Source of the DNA: Syntrophomonas zehnderi OL-4
GTDB lineage: Bacteria; Bacillota; Syntrophomonadia; Syntrophomonadales; Syntrophomonadaceae
Length of the DNA stretch: 64,000 bases
NCBI RefSeq assembly: GCF_000983115.1
Contig: NZ_CGIH01000005.1
Coordinates: 1 to 64,000, forward strand
Reading direction: 5' to 3'
Shown here: piece after piece, positions 51,054-60,352 of the stretch
Layout of the letters: every line of letters begins with the position of its first letter
Position numbering within the stretch: the stretch's first letter is position 1
Position numbers and translations under genes: made by a program
The notes under the pieces: model-generated
The model's database searches: none
Told to the model about the DNA's origin: nothing
The model's input: only the letters and a program-made list of their open reading frames with translations

Positions 51054-52247
51054 ATGAATGGGCATCATGCGGTGTTTATATCCAACCGGGATGAGGCCAG
51101 GGGATTTTTAGAGAAAATCGGCGCCTCGCCCCCCGGAATTGAATATATGCTTCCCAAAGCGGTATTTCGTTGTCTTAAATTAAAAGACATCCCCAGCCGG
51201 GCTGCCAACCTGATTAAGCAGGAAATGCTGGCTAAAGGCGGCGAAGCTGCCGTAGCCAAAAATGTGGCTGTAGGTGAAGGCAGCAGTGACGTCCTGCTTT
51301 TAGGAACCTTAAGGCAATACCAATTGTTAATAGAAAAACTAAAATTGCAGCCCTTTGGACTGCGCGCGCTGGCGGAGGAAATTGAAAACATCCTGCTGGC
51401 ACTCGAAAATAAATCCGGTAATCTAAAGCTGCCCCATGGACGTGTCCTGGAGTTTGGTCAAAAAACCCTCATAATGGGTATACTAAATGTGACCCCCGAT
51501 TCCTTTACGGATGGGGGCCGCTATCTTAATACCGATGCAGCCGTGGCACATGCCTTGGAAATGAAGGCGGAAGGAGCCGACATAATAGATGTGGGTGGGG
51601 CTTCTTCCCGGCCTGATTCCACAATGGCCGCTGCTGAGGAAGAATTAAAACGCATCCTGCCGGTAATAAAAAAGCTGGCTCAGGAAGATATAATCATTTC
51701 AGTTGATACCTTTCGGGCTGAGGTGGCGCGTCAGGTTCTTGCTGAAGGCGCGCATATAATTAACGATATCGGCGGCCTGCAGTTGGATCATGAATTGGCC
51801 GGAGTCCTGGCAGAGTGGCAGTCCCCGGCAGTCCTAATGCACAACCGTTTACAACTGAATCAAGGACAACCCTATTTTGATCTGATTGCCGACATTATAG
51901 CAGAATTGAGTAATTCTATCGACACGGCTGTAGCAGCGGGTCTGCCCCTTGAGCAGATCATCATCGACCCCGGGCTGGGATTTGGCAAAAGCGTGGCAGA
52001 GAATCGCCTTTTGATAAAGAACCTGCAGGATTTTAAAAGCTTGGGTCGTCCCATACTGCTGGGTGCTTCCCGCAAGGCGTTTATAGGCCGCACCTTGGGT
52101 CTTGAGGTGGAAGAAAGACTGGAAGGCAGCCTGGCGGCCGTGGCCCTGGGAATCATGAATGGGGCTGATATCGTCCGGGTTCATGATGTTAAACAAAGTA
52201 AACGAGTGGCCCAGATGACCGATGCGGTGAGGAATGAATATGGATAA
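51054..52247 (+). CDS. folP: Dihydropteroate synthase with N-terminal extension
   Basis: Joins pterin pyrophosphate and p-aminobenzoate in folate synthesis. 397 residues: a ~135-residue N-terminal extension of unknown role, common in Clostridia, then the TIM-barrel core. Core motifs: LIMGILNVTPDSFTDGG (about 139), IIDVGGASSRPDS, IISVDTFRAEVA, HIINDIGGL, IIDPGLGFGKS and LGASRKAFIG. ATG at 51054 is some 15 bases after AAGGAG, so the start is a little uncertain. It overlaps folB by about 8-14 bases, indicating coupling. Operon folP-folB-folK as in Bacillus sul-folB-folK. Confidence 0.95.
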   Translation: MNGHHAVFISNRDEARGFLEKIGASPPGIEYMLPKAVFRCLKLKDIPSRAANLIKQEMLAKGGEAAVAKNVAVGEGSSDVLLLGTLRQYQLLIEKLKLQPFGLRALAEEIENILLALENKSGNLKLPHGRVLEFGQKTLIMGILNVTPDSFTDGGRYLNTDAAVAHALEMKAEGADIIDVGGASSRPDSTMAAAEEELKRILPVIKKLAQEDIIISVDTFRAEVARQVLAEGAHIINDIGGLQLDHELAGVLAEWQSPAVLMHNRLQLNQGQPYFDLIADIIAELSNSIDTAVAAGLPLEQIIIDPGLGFGKSVAENRLLIKNLQDFKSLGRPILLGASRKAFIGRTLGLEVEERLEGSLAAVALGIMNGADIVRVHDVKQSKRVAQMTDAVRNEYG

Positions 52248-52599
52248 GATTATGGCCAGGGGCTTAACCTTCAGTGGCTGTCACGGAGTTTTGCCGGAAG
52301 AAAAAACTAAACCGCAGACCTTTATCGTAGACCTGGATTTATTTTTAGACCTCAAACCAGCCGGAATCAGCGATAATCTGCAGGATACCGTATCCTACGC
52401 CGAGGTATTTGCACAGGTGCGCCAGATCGTGGAAGATGAGAGTTATAACCTGCTGGAGGCCTTGGCCGAGAACATTGCCACGGCTCTTATCATGCGTCAT
52501 CCGCTGACCGGAGTCGAAGTAACCGTTTACAAGCCGGATGCTCCTATAAAAGGAGAATTTACCAATTTTGCGGTAAACATTCAGCGTTTCCGAAAATAG
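52240..52599 (+). CDS. folB: Dihydroneopterin aldolase
   Basis: Cleaves dihydroneopterin to 6-hydroxymethyl-dihydropterin, one step before FolK. 119 residues (121 if ATG 52234 is used). Seen: MARGLTFSGCHGVLPEEK with the active-site glutamate/histidine area, VSYAEVFAQVRQIVEDESYN with the conserved YAE, LLEALAENIA and VTVYKPDAPI. ATG at 52240 is spaced 6 bases from TGAGGA, better than ATG at 52234. Start lies inside folP. Confidence 0.94.
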   Translation: MDKIMARGLTFSGCHGVLPEEKTKPQTFIVDLDLFLDLKPAGISDNLQDTVSYAEVFAQVRQIVEDESYNLLEALAENIATALIMRHPLTGVEVTVYKPDAPIKGEFTNFAVNIQRFRK

Positions 52600-52648
52600 G
52601 TCTTGCCCTAAAAAATACTATATGATAATTTAAAGGGTGAAAACAGAT

Positions 52649-53152
52649 TTGGGAAAAAGAGCTTACCTATCATTGGGCACTAATCTAGGAAACAAGTACC
52701 AGAATATCGTTTCTGCCCATGCGTATATTAAACAGATTGCCGGTGTTAAGATTAGCCGCCAATCATCCATATACAGAACATCACCCTGGGGAAAGACCGA
52801 CCAGAGTGATTTTTTAAACCAGGTTATTGAGATAGAAACTGAACTAAACCCCTTGGATTTACTGCATGAATTGCAGTCTGTTGAAATTAAAATGGGACGC
52901 CTCACGAACGAAAAATGGGGTCCCCGTATAATAGATCTGGATATTGTCCTATATGGCGACGAAAATATCCACCTTAAGGAACTAACGGTTCCGCACCCTT
53001 ATATTTTTCAGCGTTTGTTTGTATTGATCCCGCTACAGGAAATTGAACCGGACTTTATATTTCCTGATGGATCGAGTATTAAGGAGGTGTTGGCCAGGGT
53101 ACCACACCAGGATGGTGAAAACAAGAGCATAATCAAACTCGAATATGCATAA
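52649..53152 (+). CDS. folK: 2-amino-4-hydroxy-6-hydroxymethyldihydropteridine pyrophosphokinase
   Basis: Transfers pyrophosphate from ATP to the pterin alcohol, providing the FolP substrate. 167 residues. Seen: the start YLSLGTNLGNKYQNI, SSIYRTSPWGKTDQSDFLNQ, the RLTNEKWGPRIIDLDIVLYG signature with the magnesium-binding D-x-D, and VPHPYIFQRLFVLIPLQEI. TTG at 52649 gives the natural N-terminus; GTG at 52637 is in frame but lies within the AAAGGG ribosome site. Ends the folate operon. Confidence 0.95.
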   Translation: MGKRAYLSLGTNLGNKYQNIVSAHAYIKQIAGVKISRQSSIYRTSPWGKTDQSDFLNQVIEIETELNPLDLLHELQSVEIKMGRLTNEKWGPRIIDLDIVLYGDENIHLKELTVPHPYIFQRLFVLIPLQEIEPDFIFPDGSSIKEVLARVPHQDGENKSIIKLEYA

Positions 53153-53277
53153 TAAAAGGAGTCTCCCGCCAGTGCTCCTAATCTTTAAACCGCATGGATC
53201 CTATTAGGACCAGGACGGAATTTCGCAAAACAGATCAAAGAACGTTTTTGAGCTGTTTTCAGAGGGGGTATAATGTT

Positions 53278-54177
53278 GTGAGTGGAAAGCGAATTGGTAT
53301 TATCGGGGCGGGAGTTGTAGGAACGGCAATTGGGATTGTATTGCATGACAAAGGCTACGAGGTTACAGCTATTTATGATATAAAAGCTGAATCTACTCAG
53401 GTTTTAGTTGAAAAAACCGCCTGTGTCAATTGTGCGACCCCAGAAGACGTTTCTCGCTCGGCTGATATCTTATTTATAACCACAAGTGATACGGCTATTG
53501 AAAATGTGGTGGATACGCTGGCTGATCGGAACGCTATTCACCAGGGGCAGATATTAGTGCATATGAGTGGTGCCCAGTCCTCAGAAATACTGGACAGAGC
53601 CAATGACTTCGGTGCCCACGTTTTATCGGTACACCCGCTTCAATCTTTTGCAAATTATGAAAAAGCCATTGAGAACCTGCCCGGATCAATATTTAGCATT
53701 GAAGGGGACAAGCAGGTTTATGATGCTGCCGTTTGCATAGTTGAAAACCTAGGCGGAGAATATTTTTTCATTGACCGCAAGGCTAAACCGTTATATCATG
53801 CCGGAGCCTGTGTAGTATCAAACTACTTGGTTACCTTGATTGATTGTGGGGTTAAACTCCTGGAATCAACCGGTATTCCCAAGAGTATGGCGATTCGAGC
53901 CTTAATGCCTTTAATTTCCGGCACTTTAAACAACATTGAGAATATTGGTATACCCAAATCTTTGACCGGACCTATAGCCCGGGGGGATCTTTCCACGATT
54001 CTCAAGCATCTGGATTGCCTGGAAAAAATGGCTCCCGATCTTTTAAGGATCTATAGCTGGCTGGGCTACTATACGGCTCAGATCGCTACAGAAAAAGGTA
54101 CGATTGATACACAGGCCATGGAGGAGTTTCAGCAAGTATTTGTGCGTGAACTCTCCCAGATAGCATCGGCAAGTTAG
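53278..54177 (+). CDS. Rossmann/DUF2520 oxidoreductase-like protein in pantothenate cluster
   Basis: A 299-residue protein: an N-terminal NAD(P)-binding Rossmann domain ([20 protein letters not shown], then [15 protein letters not shown]), and a C-terminal helical domain of the DUF2520 type ([20 protein letters not shown], then GPIARGD). The layout is that of 6-phosphogluconate-dehydrogenase-like reductases, the same broad class as ketopantoate reductase PanE. It lies 11 bases before panB, and no panE is in the window, so it may supply that step; this is inference from context. GTG at 53278 follows AGAGGGGG; the frame is open upstream to 53194 but unsupported. Confidence 0.8.
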   Translation: MSGKRIGIIGAGVVGTAIGIVLHDKGYEVTAIYDIKAESTQVLVEKTACVNCATPEDVSRSADILFITTSDTAIENVVDTLADRNAIHQGQILVHMSGAQSSEILDRANDFGAHVLSVHPLQSFANYEKAIENLPGSIFSIEGDKQVYDAAVCIVENLGGEYFFIDRKAKPLYHAGACVVSNYLVTLIDCGVKLLESTGIPKSMAIRALMPLISGTLNNIENIGIPKSLTGPIARGDLSTILKHLDCLEKMAPDLLRIYSWLGYYTAQIATEKGTIDTQAMEEFQQVFVRELSQIASAS

Positions 54178-54188
54178 GAGGCGGTACA

Positions 54189-55019
54189 ATGAGTCGAGTT
54201 TCTACTGCTAGTATTAAAGATAAAAAGCTCCAACAAGAAAAGATCACCATGCTGACTTCCTATGACTATTCAACTGCAGCCATGGTTGACGCAGCAGGCA
54301 TTGACATGATCCTGGTAGGTGATTCGCTGGGGAACGTGGTGTTAGGCTATGAAAATACCCTGGCGGTAACCATGGAGGATATGCTCCATCATACTAAAGC
54401 GGTAACCCGTGCTACCAGCCGCACCATGGTGATCGGAGACATGCCTTTTCTATCCTATCATATTTCTGTGCCGGAAGCTGTCCGGAATGCCGGACGTTTC
54501 ATAAAAGAAGCCGGGGCGCAGGCTATTAAACTGGAGGGCGGTACGGAAAGGATAGATACGGTTAAGGCCATTCTCGATGCCCAGATTCCGGTAGTGGGGC
54601 ATATCGGACTTACACCGCAGTCGGTTAACCAGTTCGGTGGATTCAAAGTACAGGGCAAAGACCTGGAGGGAGCCCGGAAACTGATTGCCGATGCCAAGGC
54701 CCTCGATGAGGCTGGTGTATTTTCCATCGTTTTGGAGTGTGTACCCAACGGACTGGCGCAAAAAATTACTCAGGAAGTATCTGTACCGACTATCGGTATA
54801 GGAGCCGGGCCTTATTGTGACGGCCAGGTTCTGGTGATAAACGATATGCTGGGTATGTATAAGGGACATATACCCAAATTCGTAAAAAAGTTTGCCAATC
54901 TGGAACCACTGATTATGGAAGCCCTTAAAGGCTACAAAGAAGAAGTTGAAGCCGGGATTTTCCCTGCTCCCGAGCATGGATTTACCATCCAGGATGAAGT
55001 CTTGGAAAAACTGTATTAG
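54189..55019 (+). CDS. panB: 3-methyl-2-oxobutanoate hydroxymethyltransferase
   Basis: Forms ketopantoate from alpha-ketoisovalerate, first step of pantothenate synthesis. 276 residues. Seen: [37 protein letters not shown] with the metal-binding aspartate, [27 protein letters not shown], and [15 protein letters not shown] with the catalytic glutamate. ATG at 54189 follows AGGAGG. It follows the DUF2520 gene at 11 bases and precedes panC. Confidence 0.97.
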   Translation: MSRVSTASIKDKKLQQEKITMLTSYDYSTAAMVDAAGIDMILVGDSLGNVVLGYENTLAVTMEDMLHHTKAVTRATSRTMVIGDMPFLSYHISVPEAVRNAGRFIKEAGAQAIKLEGGTERIDTVKAILDAQIPVVGHIGLTPQSVNQFGGFKVQGKDLEGARKLIADAKALDEAGVFSIVLECVPNGLAQKITQEVSVPTIGIGAGPYCDGQVLVINDMLGMYKGHIPKFVKKFANLEPLIMEALKGYKEEVEAGIFPAPEHGFTIQDEVLEKLY

Positions 55020-55032
55020 AAGGGTATGAGGA

Positions 55033-55070
55033 GAGGTTTGGCATTGACCAGCCGGTTGATGCCAAATCCT
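55033..55070 (+). other. Hairpin between panB and panC
   Basis: TTTGGCAT pairs with ATGCCAAA around a ~14-base loop, with partial pairing beyond. No U-tract directly follows; possibly an RNA stability or attenuation element. Confidence 0.4.
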
Positions 55071-55122
55071 CCGACCTGGTTTTTATATACTAAAATGAAT
55101 CTATTATAACGAGGAATTGGCG

Positions 55123-55971
55123 ATGCAAGTATTTAAGCATATAAACGATATGCAAGCCTGGAGCCAGGCCCAAAAGAAGCAAGGCCTTACTATTGGATTG
55201 GTACCCACCATGGGATACCTGCATGCCGGACATTTATCACTGGTACAAGCCGCCCGGGAGCAGTGCGATCGGGTAATCGTTTCGATATTTGTAAACCCCA
55301 CCCAATTCGGGGCCGGGGAAGACTTTGCAGATTATCCCCGGGATATAGAACGCGATTGTGAATTGTTGCGGCAGGCTCAGACCGATGCCGTTTTCGCCCC
55401 AGATGCCAGAGAAATGTACGCCCAGGACTTTAATACCTGGGTCGAAGTTAAGGGAGAAATTACCGCCAAGCTCTGCGGAGCATCCCGACCCAATCATTTT
55501 AAAGGGGTCACAACGGTAGTCAGCAAGCTTTTTAATATATGTCTGCCGGATCGGGCTTTCTTTGGACAAAAAGATGTCCAGCAGGCTATGATAATAGAGA
55601 AGATGGTCAGGGAACTTAATTTTCCGCTGTCAATTGTCAGAGTACCGATTATGCGGGAGGCCAGCGGCTTAGCGATGAGTTCGCGCAATGTTTATCTAAG
55701 CAGTGAACAGAAGGAACAAGCCCTGGTACTTAGCCAGTCCCTGCAAAAAGCCGCTCAGCTGATTGCTGCCGGCGAGAGGAATCCTGCCCATATTAAGGGT
55801 GTAATCCGGGACATGATTGCCCAAAGCCCGGAGGCGGTTATTGATTACGCCGAAATATATGATGCCCATGGTTTAAGCGATGTGGAGGTGGTTCAAGGCA
55901 GTGTGTTGATTGCCTTGGCTGTAAAGTTTGGAACTACCAGGTTGATTGACAACTTGATTGTGGAGGTGTAA
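55123..55971 (+). CDS. panC: Pantothenate synthetase
   Basis: Condenses pantoate with beta-alanine using ATP. 282 residues. Seen: [18 protein letters not shown] with the HxGH adenylation motif, [41 protein letters not shown] and [20 protein letters not shown] at 55123 is 7 bases after CGAGGAA; TTG at 55117 is in frame but too close. Panthothenate genes panB-C-D are contiguous here; in B. subtilis they are at another locus. Confidence 0.97.
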   Translation: MQVFKHINDMQAWSQAQKKQGLTIGLVPTMGYLHAGHLSLVQAAREQCDRVIVSIFVNPTQFGAGEDFADYPRDIERDCELLRQAQTDAVFAPDAREMYAQDFNTWVEVKGEITAKLCGASRPNHFKGVTTVVSKLFNICLPDRAFFGQKDVQQAMIIEKMVRELNFPLSIVRVPIMREASGLAMSSRNVYLSSEQKEQALVLSQSLQKAAQLIAAGERNPAHIKGVIRDMIAQSPEAVIDYAEIYDAHGLSDVEVVQGSVLIALAVKFGTTRLIDNLIVEV

Positions 55972-55976
55972 AGACA

Positions 55977-56348
55977 GTGTTCCGGTATATGCTTAAGTCA
56001 AAAATCCATCGTGCCGTGGTGACGGATGCCGATCTTAACTATGTGGGGAGCATTACGTTGGATCGAGATCTCATGGATGCTGCTCAGATCGTAGAGAATG
56101 AAAAGGTAACCATCGTCAACAACAATAACGGAGAACGCTTTGAAACCTACGTGATTGAAGGAGAACGGGGTTCAAAAACGGTCTGTTTGAACGGTGCAGC
56201 GGCCCGCAAGGTGCAGCCGGGAGATGTCGTGATCATTTTGACATATACGGTAATGGATGATAAGGAATTAAAGGGTTACAAACCCACCCTGATCTATATG
56301 AACGAAAAAAACGAGATAGAAAATATCAACCACGGCAGCTTTGAATAA
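55977..56348 (+). CDS. panD: Aspartate 1-decarboxylase
   Basis: Makes beta-alanine for PanC. A 123-residue pyruvoyl enzyme. The proenzyme cleaves itself at Gly-Ser in NYVGSITLD (serine about 25) to form the pyruvoyl group. Other motifs: [30 protein letters not shown], and [23 protein letters not shown] at 55977 is preceded by GGAGG and gives the canonical [13 protein letters not shown] start; ATG at 55989 would remove four residues. It is the last gene of the pan unit. Confidence 0.97.
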   Translation: MFRYMLKSKIHRAVVTDADLNYVGSITLDRDLMDAAQIVENEKVTIVNNNNGERFETYVIEGERGSKTVCLNGAAARKVQPGDVVIILTYTVMDDKELKGYKPTLIYMNEKNEIENINHGSFE

Positions 56349-56434
56349 TTATTGGCTGACCGCCTGTATGGGGCTGCGGACTAAAAGCGTTTGCAGGATC
56401 TGTATTACCTGAAGAAGGATAATAGGTTATACGT

Positions 56435-58033
56435 ATGAGAATAACGAGATACACCCGGGAATTAGCCGAAAACCTCCCGGTTATTTATACTGACTTTCTA
56501 ATTGTGGGAGGCGGAATAGCAGGTTTGTTTACCGCGCTTAAAGCCTCAGCATTTGGAAAAGTCATAGTCCTTACCAAAAAAACTATAAAAGACTCCAATA
56601 CGGGGCTGGCTCAAGGGGGAATTGCTGCTGCTGTGCATGAAGAAGATTCTCCCTTTTTGCATTTGGAGGACACCCTGGAAGCAGGAGCAGGGATCTGTGA
56701 TATTGAATCAGTAGATGTGCTGGTAAGGGAAGGCCCGGAGCGGGTGCGTGAATTAATTGCCGCCGGAGCCAGCTTTGACATGAAAAACGGCAGCATATCC
56801 CTGGCTCGGGAAGGAGCCCATAGCAAAGCCCGCATACTGCATGTGGCCGATGCCACCGGGGAAGCAATCCGGGTTGCACTCGTAAAACAATGCGCCGACC
56901 AGTCCCGGATTGAAATAATAGAAGACCAATTTTTGGTGGATCTTTTGGGGATTAAGGAAGGGGAATGTCAGGGTGCACTCGTTTATGATAAAAGGTTAAA
57001 TCAAAGTAGGCTATATATCAGCCGGGCCACGGTTTTAGCAACCGGAGGGGCCGGACAGCTTTATCGCTACACCACCAATCCGGACGTGGCTACGGCGGAC
57101 GGAATGGCGGCCGCCTTTCGCAGTGGCTGTGAGTTAAGTGATCTGGAATTTATCCAGTTTCATCCTACCGTACTTTACAGCCAGGACACCCAGCGTTTCC
57201 TCATATCAGAAGCGGTGCGGGGCGAAGGAGGTCTGCTTTTAAACATCCATGGGCAGAGGTTTATGGAGAAATATCATCCCCTGGGGGAACTCGCCCCCCG
57301 CGACATAGTATCGCGCGCGATTTTAAGCGAAATGACTGCTAGCGGCAGTGACTATGTGTACCTGGATATGCGGGCCATATCAGGTGTAAAAGAACGTTTC
57401 CCCAATATCTATAAAACCTGTCTTAAGCGGGATATTGATATTGAAAAGGATCTGGTACCGGTATCTCCGGCCGCCCATTACACCATGGGAGGAATAAAGA
57501 CCAACACCGCAGGAGAGACTGGAATCCAGGGGCTTTATGCCTGCGGAGAAACGGCCTGCACCGGGGTGCATGGGGCCAACCGTCTGGCCAGCAACTCTCT
57601 TCTGGAAGGGATTGTTTTCGGCCAGCGGATCGTTGATCAGGCTGAAGAGATCATGTATCGGCGTCAGGTAAAAGCCGCCGAAATTTATAAATCATTTCAA
57701 AAAGGTCTTATATATACTCCGCTTAGCCCCAGCATCAATCCGGAAACTGCCCGGACGCGCTTACAGGCGGTTATGTGGGAAAATGTGGGCATAATAAGGA
57801 GTGAGCAGGGATTAAAGGAGGCCCACCAGGAGATTGAATACCTCTACAACCACCTGGCCGATGCTCAAGACCCGCTGGCCTACCTGGAAATGGTGAATAT
57901 GCTGACCGTTGCACATGTTATCATCCAGGCCGCTCTGTGGAGGCGGGAAAGCCGCGGCGGACACTTTCGCTCTGATTATCCCCAACGCGATGACATAAGG
58001 TGGCTCAAACATACCAGTTTTGTAAACTGCTGA
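56435..58033 (+). CDS. nadB: L-aspartate oxidase
   Basis: Oxidises aspartate to iminoaspartate, first step of NAD synthesis; NadA, the next enzyme, is not in this window. 532 residues. FAD-binding LIVGGGIAGLFTALKA (about 22-38), SNTGLAQGGIAAAV, the substrate-pocket segment AREGAHSKARILH, the HPT stretch in FIQFHPTVLY, and the C-terminal GVHGANRLASNSLLEG. The ribosome site is weak (AAGGA well upstream of ATG 56435). Paired with nadC 260 bases downstream. Confidence 0.96.
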   Translation: MRITRYTRELAENLPVIYTDFLIVGGGIAGLFTALKASAFGKVIVLTKKTIKDSNTGLAQGGIAAAVHEEDSPFLHLEDTLEAGAGICDIESVDVLVREGPERVRELIAAGASFDMKNGSISLAREGAHSKARILHVADATGEAIRVALVKQCADQSRIEIIEDQFLVDLLGIKEGECQGALVYDKRLNQSRLYISRATVLATGGAGQLYRYTTNPDVATADGMAAAFRSGCELSDLEFIQFHPTVLYSQDTQRFLISEAVRGEGGLLLNIHGQRFMEKYHPLGELAPRDIVSRAILSEMTASGSDYVYLDMRAISGVKERFPNIYKTCLKRDIDIEKDLVPVSPAAHYTMGGIKTNTAGETGIQGLYACGETACTGVHGANRLASNSLLEGIVFGQRIVDQAEEIMYRRQVKAAEIYKSFQKGLIYTPLSPSINPETARTRLQAVMWENVGIIRSEQGLKEAHQEIEYLYNHLADAQDPLAYLEMVNMLTVAHVIIQAALWRRESRGGHFRSDYPQRDDIRWLKHTSFVNC

Positions 58034-58293
58034 CCGGTTACAGCCAGTCCTTAGAGGAATAAGACAATAGGATTTTTGACAATGAAGGGCACTGATTTTT
58101 ATAATAATAACACTGTAAATTTTTATAAAAGACCGCAAGCCAAAGCTTTAAAGACGTATTAACCCCCTGCTCGCAGGACCCGACTTTGTATGAGATTGCG
58201 TTACTGCGGGTTTTTAAGACTTTAGAAGCCTTGCCATAATTAAGGTGGCAGTGTTGTCTGAGACTATCTTTTGTATTTAAGGAGGTAAATCAG

Positions 58294-59127
58294 TTGATTT
58301 ATCCAGGATTACATGATTTAATAAAGCGCTGTTTAGAAGAAGATCTAGGCCACGGGGATATTACCACCCAGAGTCTGGTTCCCAACGAACAGGTCTCCCA
58401 AGGTGTAATATATGCCAAGGCAGAAGGGGTTATTGCCGGAATAGAAGTCTGTCGGGCCGTTTTTTCGTATCTGGATCCTGCCCTCAGTATGCTGGTCTTA
58501 AAAAATGACGGCGATGAAGTAAGCTTTGGCGATACGATTGCCCAATTGGAAGGTAACAGCCGCGCTCTGCTTACCGGGGAGCGAACCGCCCTGAACTTTT
58601 TGCAGCACCTATCCGGTATTGCCACCCAGGCCAGACAGATGACCGAATTGATTAAATACAGTAAGGCGGAGCTTTTGGATACCCGCAAGACTACTCCCGG
58701 GTTAAGGATACTGGAAAAATATGCGGTATCGGTAGGAGGGGCCCGCAATCATCGTTTTGGTCTGTATGATGGTGTCATGATCAAGGACAACCATATAAAG
58801 GCCATCGGCAGCATAAAGAAAGCTGTCTCCCTGGTGCGCCAAAAAGTGCCTCATACCGTCAGGATAGAAGTCGAAGTGGAAAACCTGGAGCAGTTGCAGG
58901 AGGCCCTGGAAGCCAAGGCGGATATTATCCTGCTGGATAACATGGATACAGCCACAATGAAAGAAGCCGTAGCTTTAACTAACGGTCAGGCCTTGCTGGA
59001 GGCATCGGGCAAAATTACGGCTGCCAACCTGGCCGAAGCTGCCAAGACCGGGGTTGATTTTATTTCCATGGGGGCATTAACCCATTCCGCACCTAACCTG
59101 GACATAAGTTTTGATATCCTGGTATAG
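58294..59127 (+). CDS. nadC: Nicotinate-nucleotide pyrophosphorylase (carboxylating)
   Basis: Converts quinolinate and PRPP to nicotinate mononucleotide. 277 residues. Seen: EEDLGHGDITTQSLVP, GERTALNFLQHLSGIAT, LLDTRKTTPGLRILEKYAVS, GGARNHRFGLYDGVMIKDNH and IILLDNMDTATMKEAV. Start is TTG at 58294, after AAGGAGGT at ideal distance. The 260-base gap after nadB contains no recognisable regulator site. Its PRPP is supplied by prs. Confidence 0.96.
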   Translation: MIYPGLHDLIKRCLEEDLGHGDITTQSLVPNEQVSQGVIYAKAEGVIAGIEVCRAVFSYLDPALSMLVLKNDGDEVSFGDTIAQLEGNSRALLTGERTALNFLQHLSGIATQARQMTELIKYSKAELLDTRKTTPGLRILEKYAVSVGGARNHRFGLYDGVMIKDNHIKAIGSIKKAVSLVRQKVPHTVRIEVEVENLEQLQEALEAKADIILLDNMDTATMKEAVALTNGQALLEASGKITAANLAEAAKTGVDFISMGALTHSAPNLDISFDILV

Positions 59128-59205
59128 TTTCCCCCAAGATTAATTAGGATTATCCTGATCATTAATAAGGCTGAGCCAATTCTATCAAGATGGGGAGGGA
59201 TTTTT

Positions 59206-59979
59206 TTGATCCTGGTTTTTGATGTAGGCAATACCAATATGGTTATCGGTGTCTTTGAAAAAGAACAACTGCTTAACCATTGGCGTATCCGCACTGATGT
59301 GCAGCGAACCTCTGATGAATATGGAATCATGCTGGAGGCACTATTTCATTATCATAACCTAGATTCCAGCCTTATTAAGGCCGTCATTATTTCGTCGGTA
59401 GTGCCCACTCTGAATATGGAATTAGAGTGGATGAGCCAGCGTTACTTTAACTGCAAGCCCATTGTGGTCGAACCCGGTATAAAGACCGGCCTGCCGATCA
59501 AATACGATAACCCGCGTGAAGTAGGTGCCGACCGGGTCGTAAATGCGGTGGCGGCTTACCATAAATACGGAGCTCCATTAATTATTGTGGATTTTGGAAC
59601 CGCTACAACCTTCTGTGTCATCAGCAAATCGGGCGAATATCTGGGAGGAGCCATTGCACCCGGAATCAGGGTTTCCACCGAAGCTCTGGTATCTCGCGCC
59701 TCCAAACTGCCGCGGGTGGAGCTTAACATCCCTAAAAGCCTGATTGGCAAAAATACTGTAATGAGTATGCAGGTAGGCATTATGTACGGCTTTGTAGGAC
59801 AGGTGGAAGGCATAATAAATCGGATGAAAAAAGAAATAGAAGGTCAGGTGAAAGTTATCGCCACCGGCGGCCTGGCGCAGCTAATCGCCAGCGAAACCGA
59901 CTGCATCGATGTAGTGGATGAGTTTCTGACCCTGGACGGATTGCGCCTCCTCTACGAACAAAACCAACCCCACAGTTAA
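59206..59979 (+). CDS. coaX: Type III pantothenate kinase
   Basis: Phosphorylates pantothenate, the first committed CoA step, so it continues the pathway of the panB-C-D genes upstream. 257 residues of the ASKHA fold. Seen: [18 protein letters not shown], the [16 protein letters not shown] segment, [29 protein letters not shown] and [10 protein letters not shown]. Type III enzymes need a monovalent cation and are not inhibited by CoA. Start is TTG at 59206 after GGGGAGGG. Location near ftsH, folate genes and dusB matches B. subtilis yacB. Confidence 0.96.
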   Translation: MILVFDVGNTNMVIGVFEKEQLLNHWRIRTDVQRTSDEYGIMLEALFHYHNLDSSLIKAVIISSVVPTLNMELEWMSQRYFNCKPIVVEPGIKTGLPIKYDNPREVGADRVVNAVAAYHKYGAPLIIVDFGTATTFCVISKSGEYLGGAIAPGIRVSTEALVSRASKLPRVELNIPKSLIGKNTVMSMQVGIMYGFVGQVEGIINRMKKEIEGQVKVIATGGLAQLIASETDCIDVVDEFLTLDGLRLLYEQNQPHS

Positions 59980-59982
59980 AAA

Positions 59983-60332
59983 AATAGACGCGGATAACGC
60001 GGATTTACACAGATTCACGCGGTTAAATTAGACACTGACATTTTAAAATAGACACAGATAACGCAGTTTTTTATTGATTAAAAAAAGTTTTCCGGTGAAT
60101 AATCTAAAAAAATTCAGGGCAATAAGATCCTCGTCCTTCAGAACTGCCGGATAATACTATCTATCTCAGCCCCAACGGTTGAATAAATAGAAAAAATCCC
60201 CCTGCGGGGACTACTGGTGCTCCCTAACGGTCGCTATTAAGGTTGCACCCTACGGGTACTACTGATATGAACTGCGTTCATAATTAAGGTTGCCGCGTGA
60301 ATCCGCGCAAATCTGCGTTATCCGCGTCTATT
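59983..60332. repeat. 350-bp element with 40-bp terminal inverted repeats and internal 47-bp unit
   Basis: Left end 59983-60022 begins AATAGACGCGGATAACGC; the reverse complement of the right end (60293-60332) agrees at 36 of 40 positions. A partial second left-end motif TAGACACAGATAACGC lies near 60051. Near the right end is a variant unit (about 60195-60240) and then a full 47-bp unit (60241-60287) of the same kind as the array at 37577, followed in both places by GGTTGCCGCG. There is no ORF. It fills the coaX-dusB gap. Confidence 0.9.
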
Positions 60333-60352
60333 AAAACCCAAAGGAGATTAAG

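Noticed and set aside
53246-53274. Promoter TTTTGA-17-TATAAT before the DUF2520 gene
   Set aside because: Transcription would start at or after the GTG at 53278, leaving no ribosome site; it is probably a chance match, unless a later start codon is used.
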